Shown: piece by piece, positions 54,977-64,000 of the stretch | How the letters are laid out: each line of letters opens with the position of its first letter | Numbering within the stretch: the stretch's first letter is position 1 | Assembly (NCBI RefSeq): GCF_001668725.1 | Contig: NZ_LZKL01000050.1 | Span: forward strand, 62,001-126,000 | Reading direction: 5' to 3' | DNA length: 64,000 bases | Source of the DNA: Mycobacterium sp. E787 | Lineage (GTDB): Bacteria > Actinomycetota > Actinomycetes > Mycobacteriales > Mycobacteriaceae | Position numbers and translations under genes: made by a program | The notes under the pieces: model-generated | What the model was told of the DNA's origin: nothing | The model's database searches: none | What the model saw: the letters and a program-made list of their open reading frames with translations, nothing else

Positions 54977-55714
54977 ATGTCCGAACCGACGCCCATCGCC
55001 TACCCCGTCCGCCTCGACGAGCTGATCAACGCGATCAAACGCGTGCACACCGACGTGCTCGACCAGCTCGCCGACGCGGTCCTGGCCGCCGAGCACCTCG
55101 GCGAGGTGGCCGACCACCTGATCGGGCACTTCGTCGACCAGGCCCGCCGCTCGGGGGCGTCGTGGAGCGACATCGGCAAGAGCATGGGCGTCACCAAACA
55201 GGCCGCCCAGAAGCGGTTCGTCCCCCGGGCCGAGGCCACCACGCTGGATGTCGAGCAGGGCTTCGGGCGCTTCACGCCGCGGGCCCGCGGCGCGGTGGTG
55301 GCGGCCCAGAACGCCGCGCACGAGGCCGGCAACGGCGAGATCACCCCCGACCATCTGCTGCTCGGCGTGCTCAGCGACCCGGCCGCGCTGGCGACGGTGT
55401 TGCTGCACCTGCAGCAGGTCGAGGCCGACACCATCCGGGCCGCCGTAACCCTGCCGCCGTCAGCCGGCGAACCCCCTGAGCTGATCCCGTTCAGCGGTCC
55501 GTCGCGCAAGGCGCTCGAGCTGACGTTCCGCGAGGCGCTTCGGTTGGGCCACAACTACATCGGCACCGAACACCTGCTGCTGGCGCTGCTCGAGCTCGAG
55601 GACGGGGCCGGCCCGCTGCACCGATCCGGCGTCGACAAGGAGCGCGTCGAGGCCGATCTTGTCGCCGCGCTCGAATCGCTGAGCGCCGGGAAGAACCCCT
55701 CCCCTTCGCCGTAG
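54977..55714 (+). CDS. clpC2: ClpC2: HTH plus ClpN double domain
   Basis: 245 residues, matching M. tuberculosis ClpC2 (Rv2667) in size and context. Residues 25-80 hold a helix-turn-helix ('SWSDIGKSMGVTKQAAQKRF'), and residues 95-235 are two ClpN repeats ('FTPRARGAVVAAQNAAHEAG', 'DHLLLGVLSDPAA', 'GTEHLLLALLELEDGAG'). There is no AAA+ domain. ClpN repeats bind ClpC1 ligands; published work on ClpC2 describes it as a decoy for ClpC1-targeting compounds. The HTH suggests autoregulation through the palindromes upstream. Start of the Rv2667-Rv2676c-like block. Confidence 0.9.
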   Translation: MSEPTPIAYPVRLDELINAIKRVHTDVLDQLADAVLAAEHLGEVADHLIGHFVDQARRSGASWSDIGKSMGVTKQAAQKRFVPRAEATTLDVEQGFGRFTPRARGAVVAAQNAAHEAGNGEITPDHLLLGVLSDPAALATVLLHLQQVEADTIRAAVTLPPSAGEPPELIPFSGPSRKALELTFREALRLGHNYIGTEHLLLALLELEDGAGPLHRSGVDKERVEADLVAALESLSAGKNPSPSP

Positions 55715-55735
55715 CGCGTGTGCGATCATGCGAGC

Positions 55736-56245
55736 ATGCACCGCTGGCTGGTCGTCGTGTCCGCCTTGCTCGTCGCCGCCGCGAGCCTCGCGGCGCCCCG
55801 CGCGTGGGCCGGCGACGCACCGATCGGCCACATCGGCGACACCCTGCGGGTCGACACCGGCGACTACGTCGCCGACGTCACGGTCAGCAGCGTGGCCCCG
55901 TGCGACCCGCCCCCGGGGTTCGGCTACACGCGCAGCGGCGTCCCGATCAAGAGCTTCCCGGGGAGCACCCCCAACCGCGCCGACGTGACGGTCCGCGCGA
56001 TCCGGGTGCCCAACCCGTACATCATGGCGACCGTGTTCAGCTTCGACGGGGTGACCCCCTTCGCCGACGCCTACAAACCGCGCGCCACCGACGCGCCCGA
56101 CGCGCTGGACAACGTGCTCGTCAACGCGCCGAACGGGGCGATCGTGCGCGGTGGCGTGTATTGGGACGCCTACCGCGACCCGGTGTCCACCGTCGTCCTG
56201 CTGGACAAGAAGACGGGTTATCACCTCGCCCAATGGAATCTGTGA
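55736..56245 (+). CDS. Exported protein, Rv2668-like
   Basis: 169 residues from ATG 55736. Signal peptide 'WLVVVSALLVAAASLAAPRA' ending 'WAGD'. The mature protein starts 'APIGHIGDTLRVDTGDYVAD' and has immunoglobulin-like strands ('FSFDGVTPFADAYKPRATDA'), distantly like the MPT63/DUF1942 group. Position matches Rv2668. Function unknown. Overlaps the next gene by 13 bases. Confidence 0.82.
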   Translation: MHRWLVVVSALLVAAASLAAPRAWAGDAPIGHIGDTLRVDTGDYVADVTVSSVAPCDPPPGFGYTRSGVPIKSFPGSTPNRADVTVRAIRVPNPYIMATVFSFDGVTPFADAYKPRATDAPDALDNVLVNAPNGAIVRGGVYWDAYRDPVSTVVLLDKKTGYHLAQWNL

Positions 56246-56820
56246 CACTGGACGTCCGCGTCGTCACGGCGGGTGCGGTGGACGCCGCGCGGCTGGCTGA
56301 CGTTGCCGCGCAGACCTTTCCGCTGGCCTGTCCCCCCGAGGCGGGCGCGGACGACGTCGCGTCGTTCATCGACACCAACCTGTCCGCCGGGCGCTTCGCC
56401 GAATACCTGGCCGATCCGGACCGCGCGATCATCACCGCGGCGCGGGGCGGCCGAATCATCGGCTACGCCATGCTGATTCGCGACGCCACCGACCCCACCA
56501 CCGCCGAGCTGTCGAAGATCTACGTGCTGGCCGAGCACCACGGCACCGGGGCGGCGGACGCGCTGATGGGCCTGGCGCTGGCCACCGCCGAGGGCTGGGG
56601 CGCGCGGCAAGTGTGGCTGGGCGTCAACCAGGCGAACCAACGCGCCCAACGTTTTTACGCCAAGAGCGGTTTTACGGTCAACGGCACCAGAACCTTTCAG
56701 GTGGGCACCCGCACCGAGAACGACTACCTCATGGTCCGCCGGCTCGGGTCAGCGCCACCAGCCGTGACGTGGCCCGCAGGTACTTCTTCCGATAGCCGCC
56801 GGCCAGCATCTCGTCGCTGA
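56233..56820 (+). CDS. GNAT-family N-acetyltransferase, Rv2669-like
   Basis: 195 residues. The acetyl-CoA loop is 'AEHHGTGAADALMGLALATA' near residue 100; 'LGVNQANQRAQRFYAKSGFT' near 140 is the conserved C-terminal half. Substrate unknown. ATG 56233 overlaps the exported-protein stop. The last 30 residues lie over the end of the ATPase gene on the other strand, an overlap of 92 bases. Confidence 0.87.
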   Translation: MESVTLDVRVVTAGAVDAARLADVAAQTFPLACPPEAGADDVASFIDTNLSAGRFAEYLADPDRAIITAARGGRIIGYAMLIRDATDPTTAELSKIYVLAEHHGTGAADALMGLALATAEGWGARQVWLGVNQANQRAQRFYAKSGFTVNGTRTFQVGTRTENDYLMVRRLGSAPPAVTWPAGTSSDSRRPASRR

Positions 56821-57769
56821 AGATCCTGTCCAGCCGCTCCCCCGAAGCCACCACCGGGATGCCGGCGTCATACAACCTGTCGGTGAGCGAGACCAACCTC
56901 AGCGCGACGTTCTGGTCGTCGAGGCGGTGCACGCCGGTGACGAACACCGCCGTCACGCCCTCGATCAGCGTCAGGTAGCGCGACGGGTGCATGGTGGCCA
57001 GGTGTGCGCACAACGCGTCGAAGTCGTCCAGCGTCGCCCCGTGCACCTTCGCGGCGCGCGCGGCCACCTCCGCGTCGGACGGCGGCGGCGGGGCCGGCGG
57101 CAGGCCACGGTGCCGGTAGTCGGGGCCGTCGATGCGCACCGTGGTGAAAATACTTGCCAGCGCGCGCAGGAAATCCTGGGCGGCGAAGCGGCCTTCGCCG
57201 AGTTGCTCGGGCAGGGTGTTGGAGGTCGCGGCCACCGACACGCCCCGCTCGACCAGCGACGAGAGCAGCCGCGAGATCAGGGTGGTGTTGCCGGGGTCGT
57301 CGAGCTCGAACTCGTCGATGCACACCGCCGTGTAGTCGGCCAGCATCTCGATGCATTCGACGAAGCCGAACACCCCGGCGAGCTGGGTCAGCTCGCCAAA
57401 AGTGGCGAACGCCTTGGGAGTTGGCGGCTCGGGTCCCCCGCCGGGCAACTGGTAATAGGCCGAGGCCAGCAGGTGGGTCTTGCCCACGCCGAAGCCGCCG
57501 TCGAGATACAACCCCACGCCGGGCACGACGGCCCGCTTCCCGAACAGCTTTCGCCGGCCGGCCCGGCGCTGCACGGCCTGCCGGCAGAAGTCCCTGCACG
57601 CCTCGACGGCGGCGGCCTGGGTCGGCTCCGCGGGATCGGGTCGGTAGGTGGCGAAGCTCACGTCGGCGAACGTTGGCGGCGGCCGCAATTGGGCGATCAG
57701 TCGCTCCGGAGACACGCTCGGATGCCGGTCCACCAGGTGCGCCACCCGGGCAGCGGCGGACCCATCCAT
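56729..57769 (-). CDS. AFG1/ZapE-like ATPase, Rv2670c-like
   Basis: 346 residues. Walker A 'LDGGFGVGKTHLLASAYY' near residue 92, Walker B 'AVCIDEFELDDPGNTTLISR' near 155, sensor 'VAATSNTLPEQLGEGR'. ZapE in E. coli is an ATPase that affects cell division; AFG1 relatives handle mitochondrial proteins. The 'LLSSLVERGVSVAATSNT' stretch is typical. ATG 57769; an upstream in-frame start at 57796 is possible. Confidence 0.88.
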   Translation of the reverse strand: MDGSAAARVAHLVDRHPSVSPERLIAQLRPPPTFADVSFATYRPDPAEPTQAAAVEACRDFCRQAVQRRAGRRKLFGKRAVVPGVGLYLDGGFGVGKTHLLASAYYQLPGGGPEPPTPKAFATFGELTQLAGVFGFVECIEMLADYTAVCIDEFELDDPGNTTLISRLLSSLVERGVSVAATSNTLPEQLGEGRFAAQDFLRALASIFTTVRIDGPDYRHRGLPPAPPPPSDAEVAARAAKVHGATLDDFDALCAHLATMHPSRYLTLIEGVTAVFVTGVHRLDDQNVALRLVSLTDRLYDAGIPVVASGERLDRIFSDEMLAGGYRKKYLRATSRLVALTRAGGP

Positions 57770-57804
57770 GCACCGAACTGTAGCGGCGTGCTGCAATCAA
57801 GCTC

Positions 57805-58548
57805 ATGCTGACGCAGCTGGGGTCGACGCGTGAACTCGACGACGCCGAACTCTCCCGGCTGTACGGCTACCCCGACCGCGACGGCACCTGGCTGCGGGCG
57901 AACTTCATCACCAGCCTCGACGGCGGCGCCACCGCCGACGGCAGCAGCGGCGCGATGGGCGGGCCCGGCGACCGGCAGATCTTCAACCTGCTGCGGGAAC
58001 TGGCCGACGTCGTCGTGGTGGGCGCGGGCACGGTGCGGATCGAGGGCTACTCCGGCGCGCACCTGGCCGTCGCGCAACGCCAGGAGCGGCAGGCCCGGGG
58101 CCAAAGCGAGGTCCCCCAACTGGCGATCGTCACCGGGTCGGGTCGCCTCGAGCGCGACCTGGCGGTGTTCACCCGGACCGAGGTGCCGCCACTGGTGCTC
58201 ACCTGCACCGCGGCGGCCGACGAGACCCGCAGCCTGATCGGCGACCTGTGCGAGGTGCTCGACTGCTCCGGCGCCGATCCCGCGAAGGTCGACGAGGCCG
58301 CCCTGCTGCGGGCGCTCGCGGCGCGGGGAATGCGCCGCATCCTGACCGAGGGCGGGCCGACCCTGCTCGGCGCGTTCATCGAGGCCGACCTGCTCGACGA
58401 GCTGTGCCTGACGATCGCGCCGTACCTCGTCGGCGGCCTGGCGCGGCGCATCGCGGCGGGCCCGGCGCAGGTGCTGACCCGCATGGGCCGCGCCCACCTG
58501 CTCACCGACGACGCCGGCTACCTGTACGGCCGCTACGTCAAGGTTTGA
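57805..58548 (+). CDS. ribD: RibD C-terminal-type reductase, Rv2671 homologue
   Basis: 247 residues made of the reductase domain only: 'RANFITSLDGGATADGSSGA', 'LADVVVVGAGTVRIEGY' and the NADPH loop 'RILTEGGPTLLGAFIEADL'. The deaminase half of bifunctional RibD is absent. The M. tuberculosis homologue also shows dihydrofolate-reductase activity and contributes to resistance to para-aminosalicylate. ATG 57805 is 35 bases from the divergent ATPase start. Confidence 0.88.
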   Translation: MLTQLGSTRELDDAELSRLYGYPDRDGTWLRANFITSLDGGATADGSSGAMGGPGDRQIFNLLRELADVVVVGAGTVRIEGYSGAHLAVAQRQERQARGQSEVPQLAIVTGSGRLERDLAVFTRTEVPPLVLTCTAAADETRSLIGDLCEVLDCSGADPAKVDEAALLRALAARGMRRILTEGGPTLLGAFIEADLLDELCLTIAPYLVGGLARRIAAGPAQVLTRMGRAHLLTDDAGYLYGRYVKV

Positions 58549-58572
58549 AAAGTCGAAGCTACTGTGGTCGGC

Positions 58573-60132
58573 ATGAGTCGGCAGATCGCATCCGCCACGG
58601 CGCTCCTCGCGGTGACCGCGCTGGTGGCCGGCTGCGTTCCCGGGCTGGCCGCCGACCCGCGCTTCGCGACCAATTCCGGCGCCCGACCGCAGGGCGTGGC
58701 CCCGAGCAAGCCGAAGCCGGCCGGTCCGCCACCGATCGCGGCGCCCAAGAACGACCTGGCCTGGCACGACTGCACGTCGAAGGTCTTCTCCGATGCGGCC
58801 GTCCCGGCGGCGCCGGGCGTGCAGCTGGATTGCGCGACCTACGACAGCGACCTCGACCCGGTCAACGGCCAGGGCGGGACGTTGACAATCGGTGTGGTGC
58901 GGGCGCGCTCGAACCAGACGCCGCACGACGCGGGCCCGCTGGTCTTCACCACCGGCTCGGACCTGCCGTCGTCGACGCAGTTGCCGGTGTGGCTGTCGCA
59001 CGCGGGCGGCGACGTGCTGCAAACCCACCCCATCGTCGCCGTGGACCGGCGCGGCATGGGCATGTCGAGCCCGATCGACTGCCGGGATCAGCTCGACCGC
59101 CAGTCGATGCGCGACCAGGCGCAGTTCCAGCCCGGCGACGACCCGGTCGCCAACCTCTCCGACATCTCCAACACCGCCACCACGAACTGCACCGACGCCA
59201 TCGCGCCCGGCGCGTCCTCCTACGACAACTCGCACGCCGCCTCCGACATCGAGCGGCTGCGCACGCTGTGGGACGTGCCCGCCGTCGCCCTGGTCGGGGT
59301 CGGCGACGGCGCCCAGGTGGCGCTGGCCTACGCCGCGTCGCGCCCCGACCGGGTCGCCCGGCTGATCCTCGACTCCCCGATTGCCTTGGGCGTCAACGCC
59401 GAAGCGGCCGCCGAGCAACAGGTCAAGGGTCAGCAGGCCGCGCTCGACGCGTTCGCCGCGCAGTGCGTCGCGGTCAATTGCGCGCTGGGGCCCGACCCCA
59501 AGGGCGCCGTCAGCGCGATGCTCGCCGACGCGCGCGGCGGCAAGGGCCCCGGCGGCGCACCGGTGGCCGCTGTCGCCGACGCCATCACCGTCGCGTTGGG
59601 CTTCCCGGCCGGAGGCCGCGTCGGCGCCACCACGAGCCTGGCCAACGCGCTGGCCGCCGCCCGGTCCGGCGACGCCGGCCAGCTGAACAACCTGATCAGC
59701 CACGCCTACGCGGTCACCGACTCGGACGGCCAGTTCGTCGGCTCCTGCAGCGACGCCATCAACCGCCCCACCCCCGACCGGGTGCGCGAGCTCGTCGTCG
59801 CGTGGGCGAAGCTCTATCCCCAATTCGGCACCGTCGCCGCGCTCAACCTGGTCAAGTGCGTGCACTGGCCCACGATTCCGCCGCCGGCGCCGCCGAAGAG
59901 CCTCAAGGTCGACGTCCTGTTGGCCGGCGTGCAGAACGACCCGATCGTCGGCACCGAGGGGGTGGCCCAGACGGCGGCCACCATCATCAACGCCAACGCG
60001 GCCAGCAAGCGGGTGATGTGGCAGGGCATCGGTCACGGCGCCAGCATCTATTCGCCCTGCGCGGTCCCGCCGCTGATCGGCTACCTCAACAGCGGCAAGC
60101 TACCCGGCACCGACACCTACTGTCCCGCCTGA
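58573..60132 (+). CDS. Lipoprotein alpha/beta hydrolase, Rv2672-like
   Basis: 519 residues from ATG 58573 (GTG 58564 is an alternative). Lipobox 'VTALVAGCVPG' with Cys near 20. The hydrolase core has 'VDRRGMGMSSPIDCRDQLDR' and the elbow 'VALVGVGDGAQVALAYAASR', where the usual Gly-x-Ser-x-Gly reads Gly-Val-Gly-Asp-Gly. C-terminal TAP-like domain ends 'TYCPA', with several disulfide-type cysteines. If active it would use Asp as nucleophile or lack peptidase activity. Confidence 0.85.
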   Translation: MSRQIASATALLAVTALVAGCVPGLAADPRFATNSGARPQGVAPSKPKPAGPPPIAAPKNDLAWHDCTSKVFSDAAVPAAPGVQLDCATYDSDLDPVNGQGGTLTIGVVRARSNQTPHDAGPLVFTTGSDLPSSTQLPVWLSHAGGDVLQTHPIVAVDRRGMGMSSPIDCRDQLDRQSMRDQAQFQPGDDPVANLSDISNTATTNCTDAIAPGASSYDNSHAASDIERLRTLWDVPAVALVGVGDGAQVALAYAASRPDRVARLILDSPIALGVNAEAAAEQQVKGQQAALDAFAAQCVAVNCALGPDPKGAVSAMLADARGGKGPGGAPVAAVADAITVALGFPAGGRVGATTSLANALAAARSGDAGQLNNLISHAYAVTDSDGQFVGSCSDAINRPTPDRVRELVVAWAKLYPQFGTVAALNLVKCVHWPTIPPPAPPKSLKVDVLLAGVQNDPIVGTEGVAQTAATIINANAASKRVMWQGIGHGASIYSPCAVPPLIGYLNSGKLPGTDTYCPA

Positions 60133-60206
60133 GTTTCGGGGGCGCTCAGGCTCAATTGCCCGCCTCACCTTGCCCGCGACGCGGCCGCATCGTCGCCGGG
60201 CGGCCG

Positions 60207-61517
60207 GTGTACCGTGCGCTGGTGACCGCAGCTGACTCGACCCGAACCGGCCTGCGCGAGGGGATCCTGGCCGCCTTTCGCCCCCGCACCAGCGCACCGA
60301 GCGTCGCGACGATACTGCGATCGGTGCTGTGGCCGCTGGCGATCATGTCGGTGCTGCACCGCAGCATCATCCTGACCCTCAACGGCAACATCACCGACGA
60401 CTTCAAGCCGGTCTACCGCGCGGTGCTGAACTTCCGGCACGGCTGGGACATCTACAACGAGCACTTCGACTACGTCGACCCGCACTACCTGTACCCGCCC
60501 GGCGGCACGCTGCTGATGGCGCCGTTCGGGTACCTGCCGTTCACGCCGTCGCGGTATTTGTTCATCCTGATCAACACCGTGGCCATCCTCATCGCCTGGT
60601 ACCTGCTGCTGCGGATGTTCAAGTTCACCCTCTCCTCGGTGGCGGCGCCCGCCCTGCTGCTGGCGATGTTCTGCACGGAAAGCGTGACCAGCACCCTGGT
60701 GTTCACCAACATCAACGGCTGCGTGCTGCTGGCGGAGGTGCTGTTCCTGGGGTGGCTGCTGGACGGCAAAGTCGGGCACCAGTGGTGGGCCGGCCTCGTC
60801 ATCGGGCTCACCCTGACGCTCAAACCCGTGCTCGGGCCGCTGCTGTTGCTGCCCTTGCTGAACCGCCAATGGCGGACGCTGGTGCCCGCCATCGCGGTCC
60901 CCCTCGTCGTCAACCTGGTCGCGTGGCCCCTCGTCAGCGACCCGATGGACTTCGTCACGCGCACGCTGCCCTACATCGGCGGCACCCGGGATTACTTCAA
61001 CAGCTCGATCGAGGGCAACGGGGTGTACTTCGGCCTGCCGACCTGGCTGATCGTGTTCCTGCGGATCCTGTTCACGCTGCTCGCGATCGGCGCAATGTGG
61101 CTGCTGTACCGCTACTACCGCACCCGGGACCCGCTGTTCTGGTTCGCCAGCTCGTCGGGCGTGCTGCTGCTGTGCTCCTGGCTGGTGCTGCCGCTGGCCC
61201 AGGGCTACTACTCGATGATGCTGTTCCCGTTCGTGATGACCGTGGTGCTGCCCAACTCACTCATCCGCAACTGGCCCTCCTGGCTGGGGATCTACGGCTT
61301 CCTGACGCTGGACGACTGGCTGATCTACAAGTACATGCGGTACGGGCGCGCGCTGCACTACCTGAAGATCACCTACGGCTGGTCGCTCCTGCTGATCGTG
61401 ACGTTCACCGTGCTCTACTTCCGCTACCTGGACGCCAAGGCCGAGGACCGGCTGGACGACGGCATCGATCCGGCGTGGCTGACGGCGGAACGGGAGAAGG
61501 CTAGCGTGGACGCATGA
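60207..61517 (+). CDS. aftC: Arabinofuranosyltransferase AftC
   Basis: 436 residues, the size of M. tuberculosis AftC. About ten membrane helices, with the GT-C motif 'NGNITDDFKPVYRAVLNFRH' near residue 50 (acidic pair before the second helix), 'HFDYVDPHYLYPPGGTLL', 'TRDYFNSSIEGNGVYFGLP' and 'LAQGYYSMMLFPF'. AftC adds alpha-1,3 arabinofuranose branches from decaprenyl-phosphoryl-arabinose to arabinogalactan and lipoarabinomannan. GTG 60207 fits the family N-terminus ('VTAADSTRTG'). Confidence 0.93.
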   Translation: MYRALVTAADSTRTGLREGILAAFRPRTSAPSVATILRSVLWPLAIMSVLHRSIILTLNGNITDDFKPVYRAVLNFRHGWDIYNEHFDYVDPHYLYPPGGTLLMAPFGYLPFTPSRYLFILINTVAILIAWYLLLRMFKFTLSSVAAPALLLAMFCTESVTSTLVFTNINGCVLLAEVLFLGWLLDGKVGHQWWAGLVIGLTLTLKPVLGPLLLLPLLNRQWRTLVPAIAVPLVVNLVAWPLVSDPMDFVTRTLPYIGGTRDYFNSSIEGNGVYFGLPTWLIVFLRILFTLLAIGAMWLLYRYYRTRDPLFWFASSSGVLLLCSWLVLPLAQGYYSMMLFPFVMTVVLPNSLIRNWPSWLGIYGFLTLDDWLIYKYMRYGRALHYLKITYGWSLLLIVTFTVLYFRYLDAKAEDRLDDGIDPAWLTAEREKASVDA

Positions 61518-61939
61518 CCTCTCCTGACTTGTCGCGTCCGAAGGTGCAGCTGTCCGACGACGAGTGGCGCCGAAAGCTGAACCCGCAGGAGTTCGAGGTG
61601 CTGCGCCGCGCCGGCACCGAGCGGCCGTTCACCGGCGAGTACACCGACACCAAGACCGAGGGCGTGTACCAGTGCCGGGCCTGCGGCGCCGAATTGTTCC
61701 GCAGCACAGAGAAATTCGAGTCGCACTGCGGCTGGCCCTCGTTCTTCGACCCGGCCAACTCCGACGCGGTGATTCTGCGCCCCGACCACTCGATGGGAAC
61801 GACGCGCACCGAGGTGCTGTGCGCGAACTGCCACAGCCACCTGGGTCACGTGTTCGCCGGCGAGGGGTACCCCACCCCGACGGACCAGCGGTACTGCATC
61901 AACTCGATCTCGCTGCGGCTGGTGCCGGCGGGCTCGTAG
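61514..61939 (+). CDS. msrB: Peptide methionine-R-sulfoxide reductase MsrB
   Basis: 141 residues. Zinc cysteines in 'YQCRACGAELF' and 'VLCANCHSHLGHVF', catalytic Cys in 'QRYCINSISL', and 'FESHCGWPSFFDP' in the active site. Repairs R-methionine sulfoxide using thioredoxin. ATG 61514 overlaps the aftC stop. The 3' end lies over the run-on frame of the DUF559-like gene. Confidence 0.95.
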   Translation: MTSPDLSRPKVQLSDDEWRRKLNPQEFEVLRRAGTERPFTGEYTDTKTEGVYQCRACGAELFRSTEKFESHCGWPSFFDPANSDAVILRPDHSMGTTRTEVLCANCHSHLGHVFAGEGYPTPTDQRYCINSISLRLVPAGS

Positions 61940-61957
61940 TTACCCCTGCGTTCCCGC

Positions 61958-62014
61958 GACATATAACCAGTTGCGACGACACGCCGAAGCGCGTCGCAAC
62001 CATTTATATCTCGC
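61958..62014. repeat. Hairpin repeat, copy A, right of msrB
   Basis: gttgcgacg (61970-61978) pairs with cgtcgcaac (61992-62000) across 13 bases, extended by atataa/ttatat outer arms. A related hairpin (copy B) lies at 62891-62950 on the other side of the DUF559-type gene. Confidence 0.75.
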
Positions 62015-62853
62015 AGCATCCGCGGCGGATGAGTGCATCGCGCACGCGTCGCACGACGTCTGCCGGGCTTGTCCTCGGCGATCACCCGGATGACGATCCA
62101 GCCCAGCGCTTCGAGCCCGCGTATCCGCCGCTGGTCCCGGGCGTATTGGCGTCGGTCGCTGCGGTGCTGGTCACCGTCGTACTCGGCGGCGACTTTGTAT
62201 CTTTCCCAGCCCATATCGAGCACGCCGACCGTTCGCCAGTTCTCGTTCACCGGTATCTGTGTCTCGGGAGCCGGCAGTCCGGCATCGATCAGCAAGAGTC
62301 GTAGCCAAGTCTCCTTTGGCGAGGCGGCGCCCGCGTCGACAAGCGGGAGTGCCGTGCGCAGCCGTCGCAGACCCCGCGCACCCGGGTACCGTTTGGCCAA
62401 CTGCGACACGTCCTCGACACAAAACGGTGTTGCCCGCATCAAGGCGTCGAGTCGCGCCACCGCCTCGCCGGTGGGCAATTGCCGGGCCAGGTCGAACGCC
62501 GTGCGCGCAAGGGTGGTCACGGGCAGACCCGCGACCCGGGTGACCTCATCCGGTTGAACTCGCTGATTACGCGTGACCACGCCGATCGGCGCGTGCTGGT
62601 TACGCCAGATCAACTCGATGGGCGCGTCGTCGTCGATCCAGCGCGAGCCGTGCAGTGCCGCCGCGGCAAGGCCAGCCACCACGCCGCGTCGGCCCGACCA
62701 CAGCCACGCCGCAACCGAGCGCGCTCGCAGCGACGGCGTGGCATGAACCGGCAGGTGAACGCCGGGATAGACGGCCCGGAACCTGCTGCGCAATTGGTAG
62801 GGAGTCAGGTGCCCCCGCCGCACCGCCTCGCTGCCGACAAACACCTCGTCCAC
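62004..62853 (-). pseudogene. DUF559-type (AbiEi/Vsr-like) protein with a 3' frameshift
   Basis: About 283 codons from ATG 62853. N-terminal 'LTPYQLRSRFRAVYPGVHLP' is a wing-helix AbiEi-like part and the C-terminal DUF559 part has 'AEYDGDQHRSDRRQYARDQR' and 'IRGLEALGWIVIRV', a PD-(D/E)xK nuclease-like core. After 'VIAEDKP' an extra C in the ggg run at 62065-62067 (plus strand) throws the frame, which would then run to 61846 over msrB. In the other frame the expected end 'ADVVRRVRDALIRRG' is present, ending at 62004. It may be a real mutation or a base-calling error. Confidence 0.75.
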
Positions 62854-62890
62854 AACCGTGGGACGTCAATGCTTGTGCGTCCGGATCCCC

Positions 62891-62950
62891 CAGACATAAA
62901 CCGTTGCGACACATCTCGGCGTGTCGTCGCAAATGTTTACGTGTCGCGAC
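62891..62950. repeat. Hairpin repeat, copy B, left of DUF559-type gene start
   Basis: ttgcgac (62904-62910) pairs with gtcgcaa (62926-62932), with outer arms acataaac/gtttacgt. Sequence 'aaccgttgcgac' and 'ggcgtgtcgtcgcaa' parallel copy A at 61958-62014. Confidence 0.75.
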
Positions 62951-62962
62951 AAGCCCCGGTGG

Positions 62963-64000
<1,038 letters not shown>

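Noticed and set aside
57697..60036. 779-codon minus-strand open frame
   Set aside because: It lies opposite ribD and the hydrolase gene, has no recognisable domain and shows the His/Arg/Gly-rich bias of antisense frames in high-GC DNA.

Overview
The window comes from a high-GC actinobacterium and is almost certainly a chromosomal segment of a nontuberculous Mycobacterium. Evidence: an AftC arabinosyltransferase, a PE-domain aspartic protease, several FadD ligases, WhiB and DUF732 proteins, and a block at the right end (54977-64000) whose gene order matches M. tuberculosis Rv2667-Rv2676c (clpC2, exported protein, GNAT, AFG1-like ATPase, ribD, hydrolase, aftC, msrB, methyltransferase, coproheme decarboxylase). 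These identifications come from reading the translations, not from a database search.

Layout. 1-2599: end of an aromatic-ring dioxygenase cluster (alpha and beta subunits, dihydrodiol-type dehydrogenase, class II aldolase-like protein). 2675-17205: mixed housekeeping and accessory metabolism (Tat-exported polysaccharide deacetylase, IclR, permease, two acyl-CoA ligases, GDSL esterase, DedA, TetR, STAS protein, YbdK-type ligase, TSUP exporter, catalase-like protein, SDR, MBL hydrolase, enoyl-CoA hydratase). 17655-22504: a WhiB4-like regulator, a GMC oxidoreductase, an HSL-type esterase followed by an amidase fragment, a SnoaL-like exported protein and a TetR regulator with three near-identical operator-like 14-mers.

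22728-36533: a 13.8-kb genomic island inserted at the 3' end of tRNA-Val(CAC), bounded by a 45-bp direct repeat. It carries a second protein-quality-control set: a DUF1931 histone-fold protein, a GAF/PucR-type regulator, then one tightly packed operon dnaK-grpE-cbpA-like dnaJ-cbpM-like-clpB-thioredoxin-UBP zinc finger-cNMP/TrxR-like fusion, followed by a membrane protein and a broken Rieske oxygenase fragment. The DnaK has the long N-terminal insert of Gram-negative DnaK, and the DnaJ/modulator pair resembles CbpA/CbpM rather than the usual mycobacterial DnaJ/HspR. This looks like an actinobacterial counterpart of the heat-resistance islands of Gram-negative bacteria and is the most interesting system in the window.

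36490-37001: four tRNA genes (Val-CAC on minus; Gly-GCC, Cys-GCA and Val-GAC on plus). 36979-45733: an 8.7-kb phiRv2-like prophage or phage satellite in tRNA-Val(GAC), with a 23-bp att repeat, integrase, putative excisionase, a chain of overlapping early genes and an HK97-type capsid gene with overlapping small genes, but no visible large terminase, portal or tail genes. The tRNA array is therefore flanked on both sides by integrated elements.

45867-54875: mycobacterial accessory genes (PE aspartic protease, small exported proteins, glycosyltransferase, CDF metal transporter, alpha/beta hydrolase, lipoprotein, CtaG-like protein). 54977-64000: the conserved clpC2-aftC-chdC block, interrupted by a frameshifted DUF559-type gene flanked by two related hairpin repeats.
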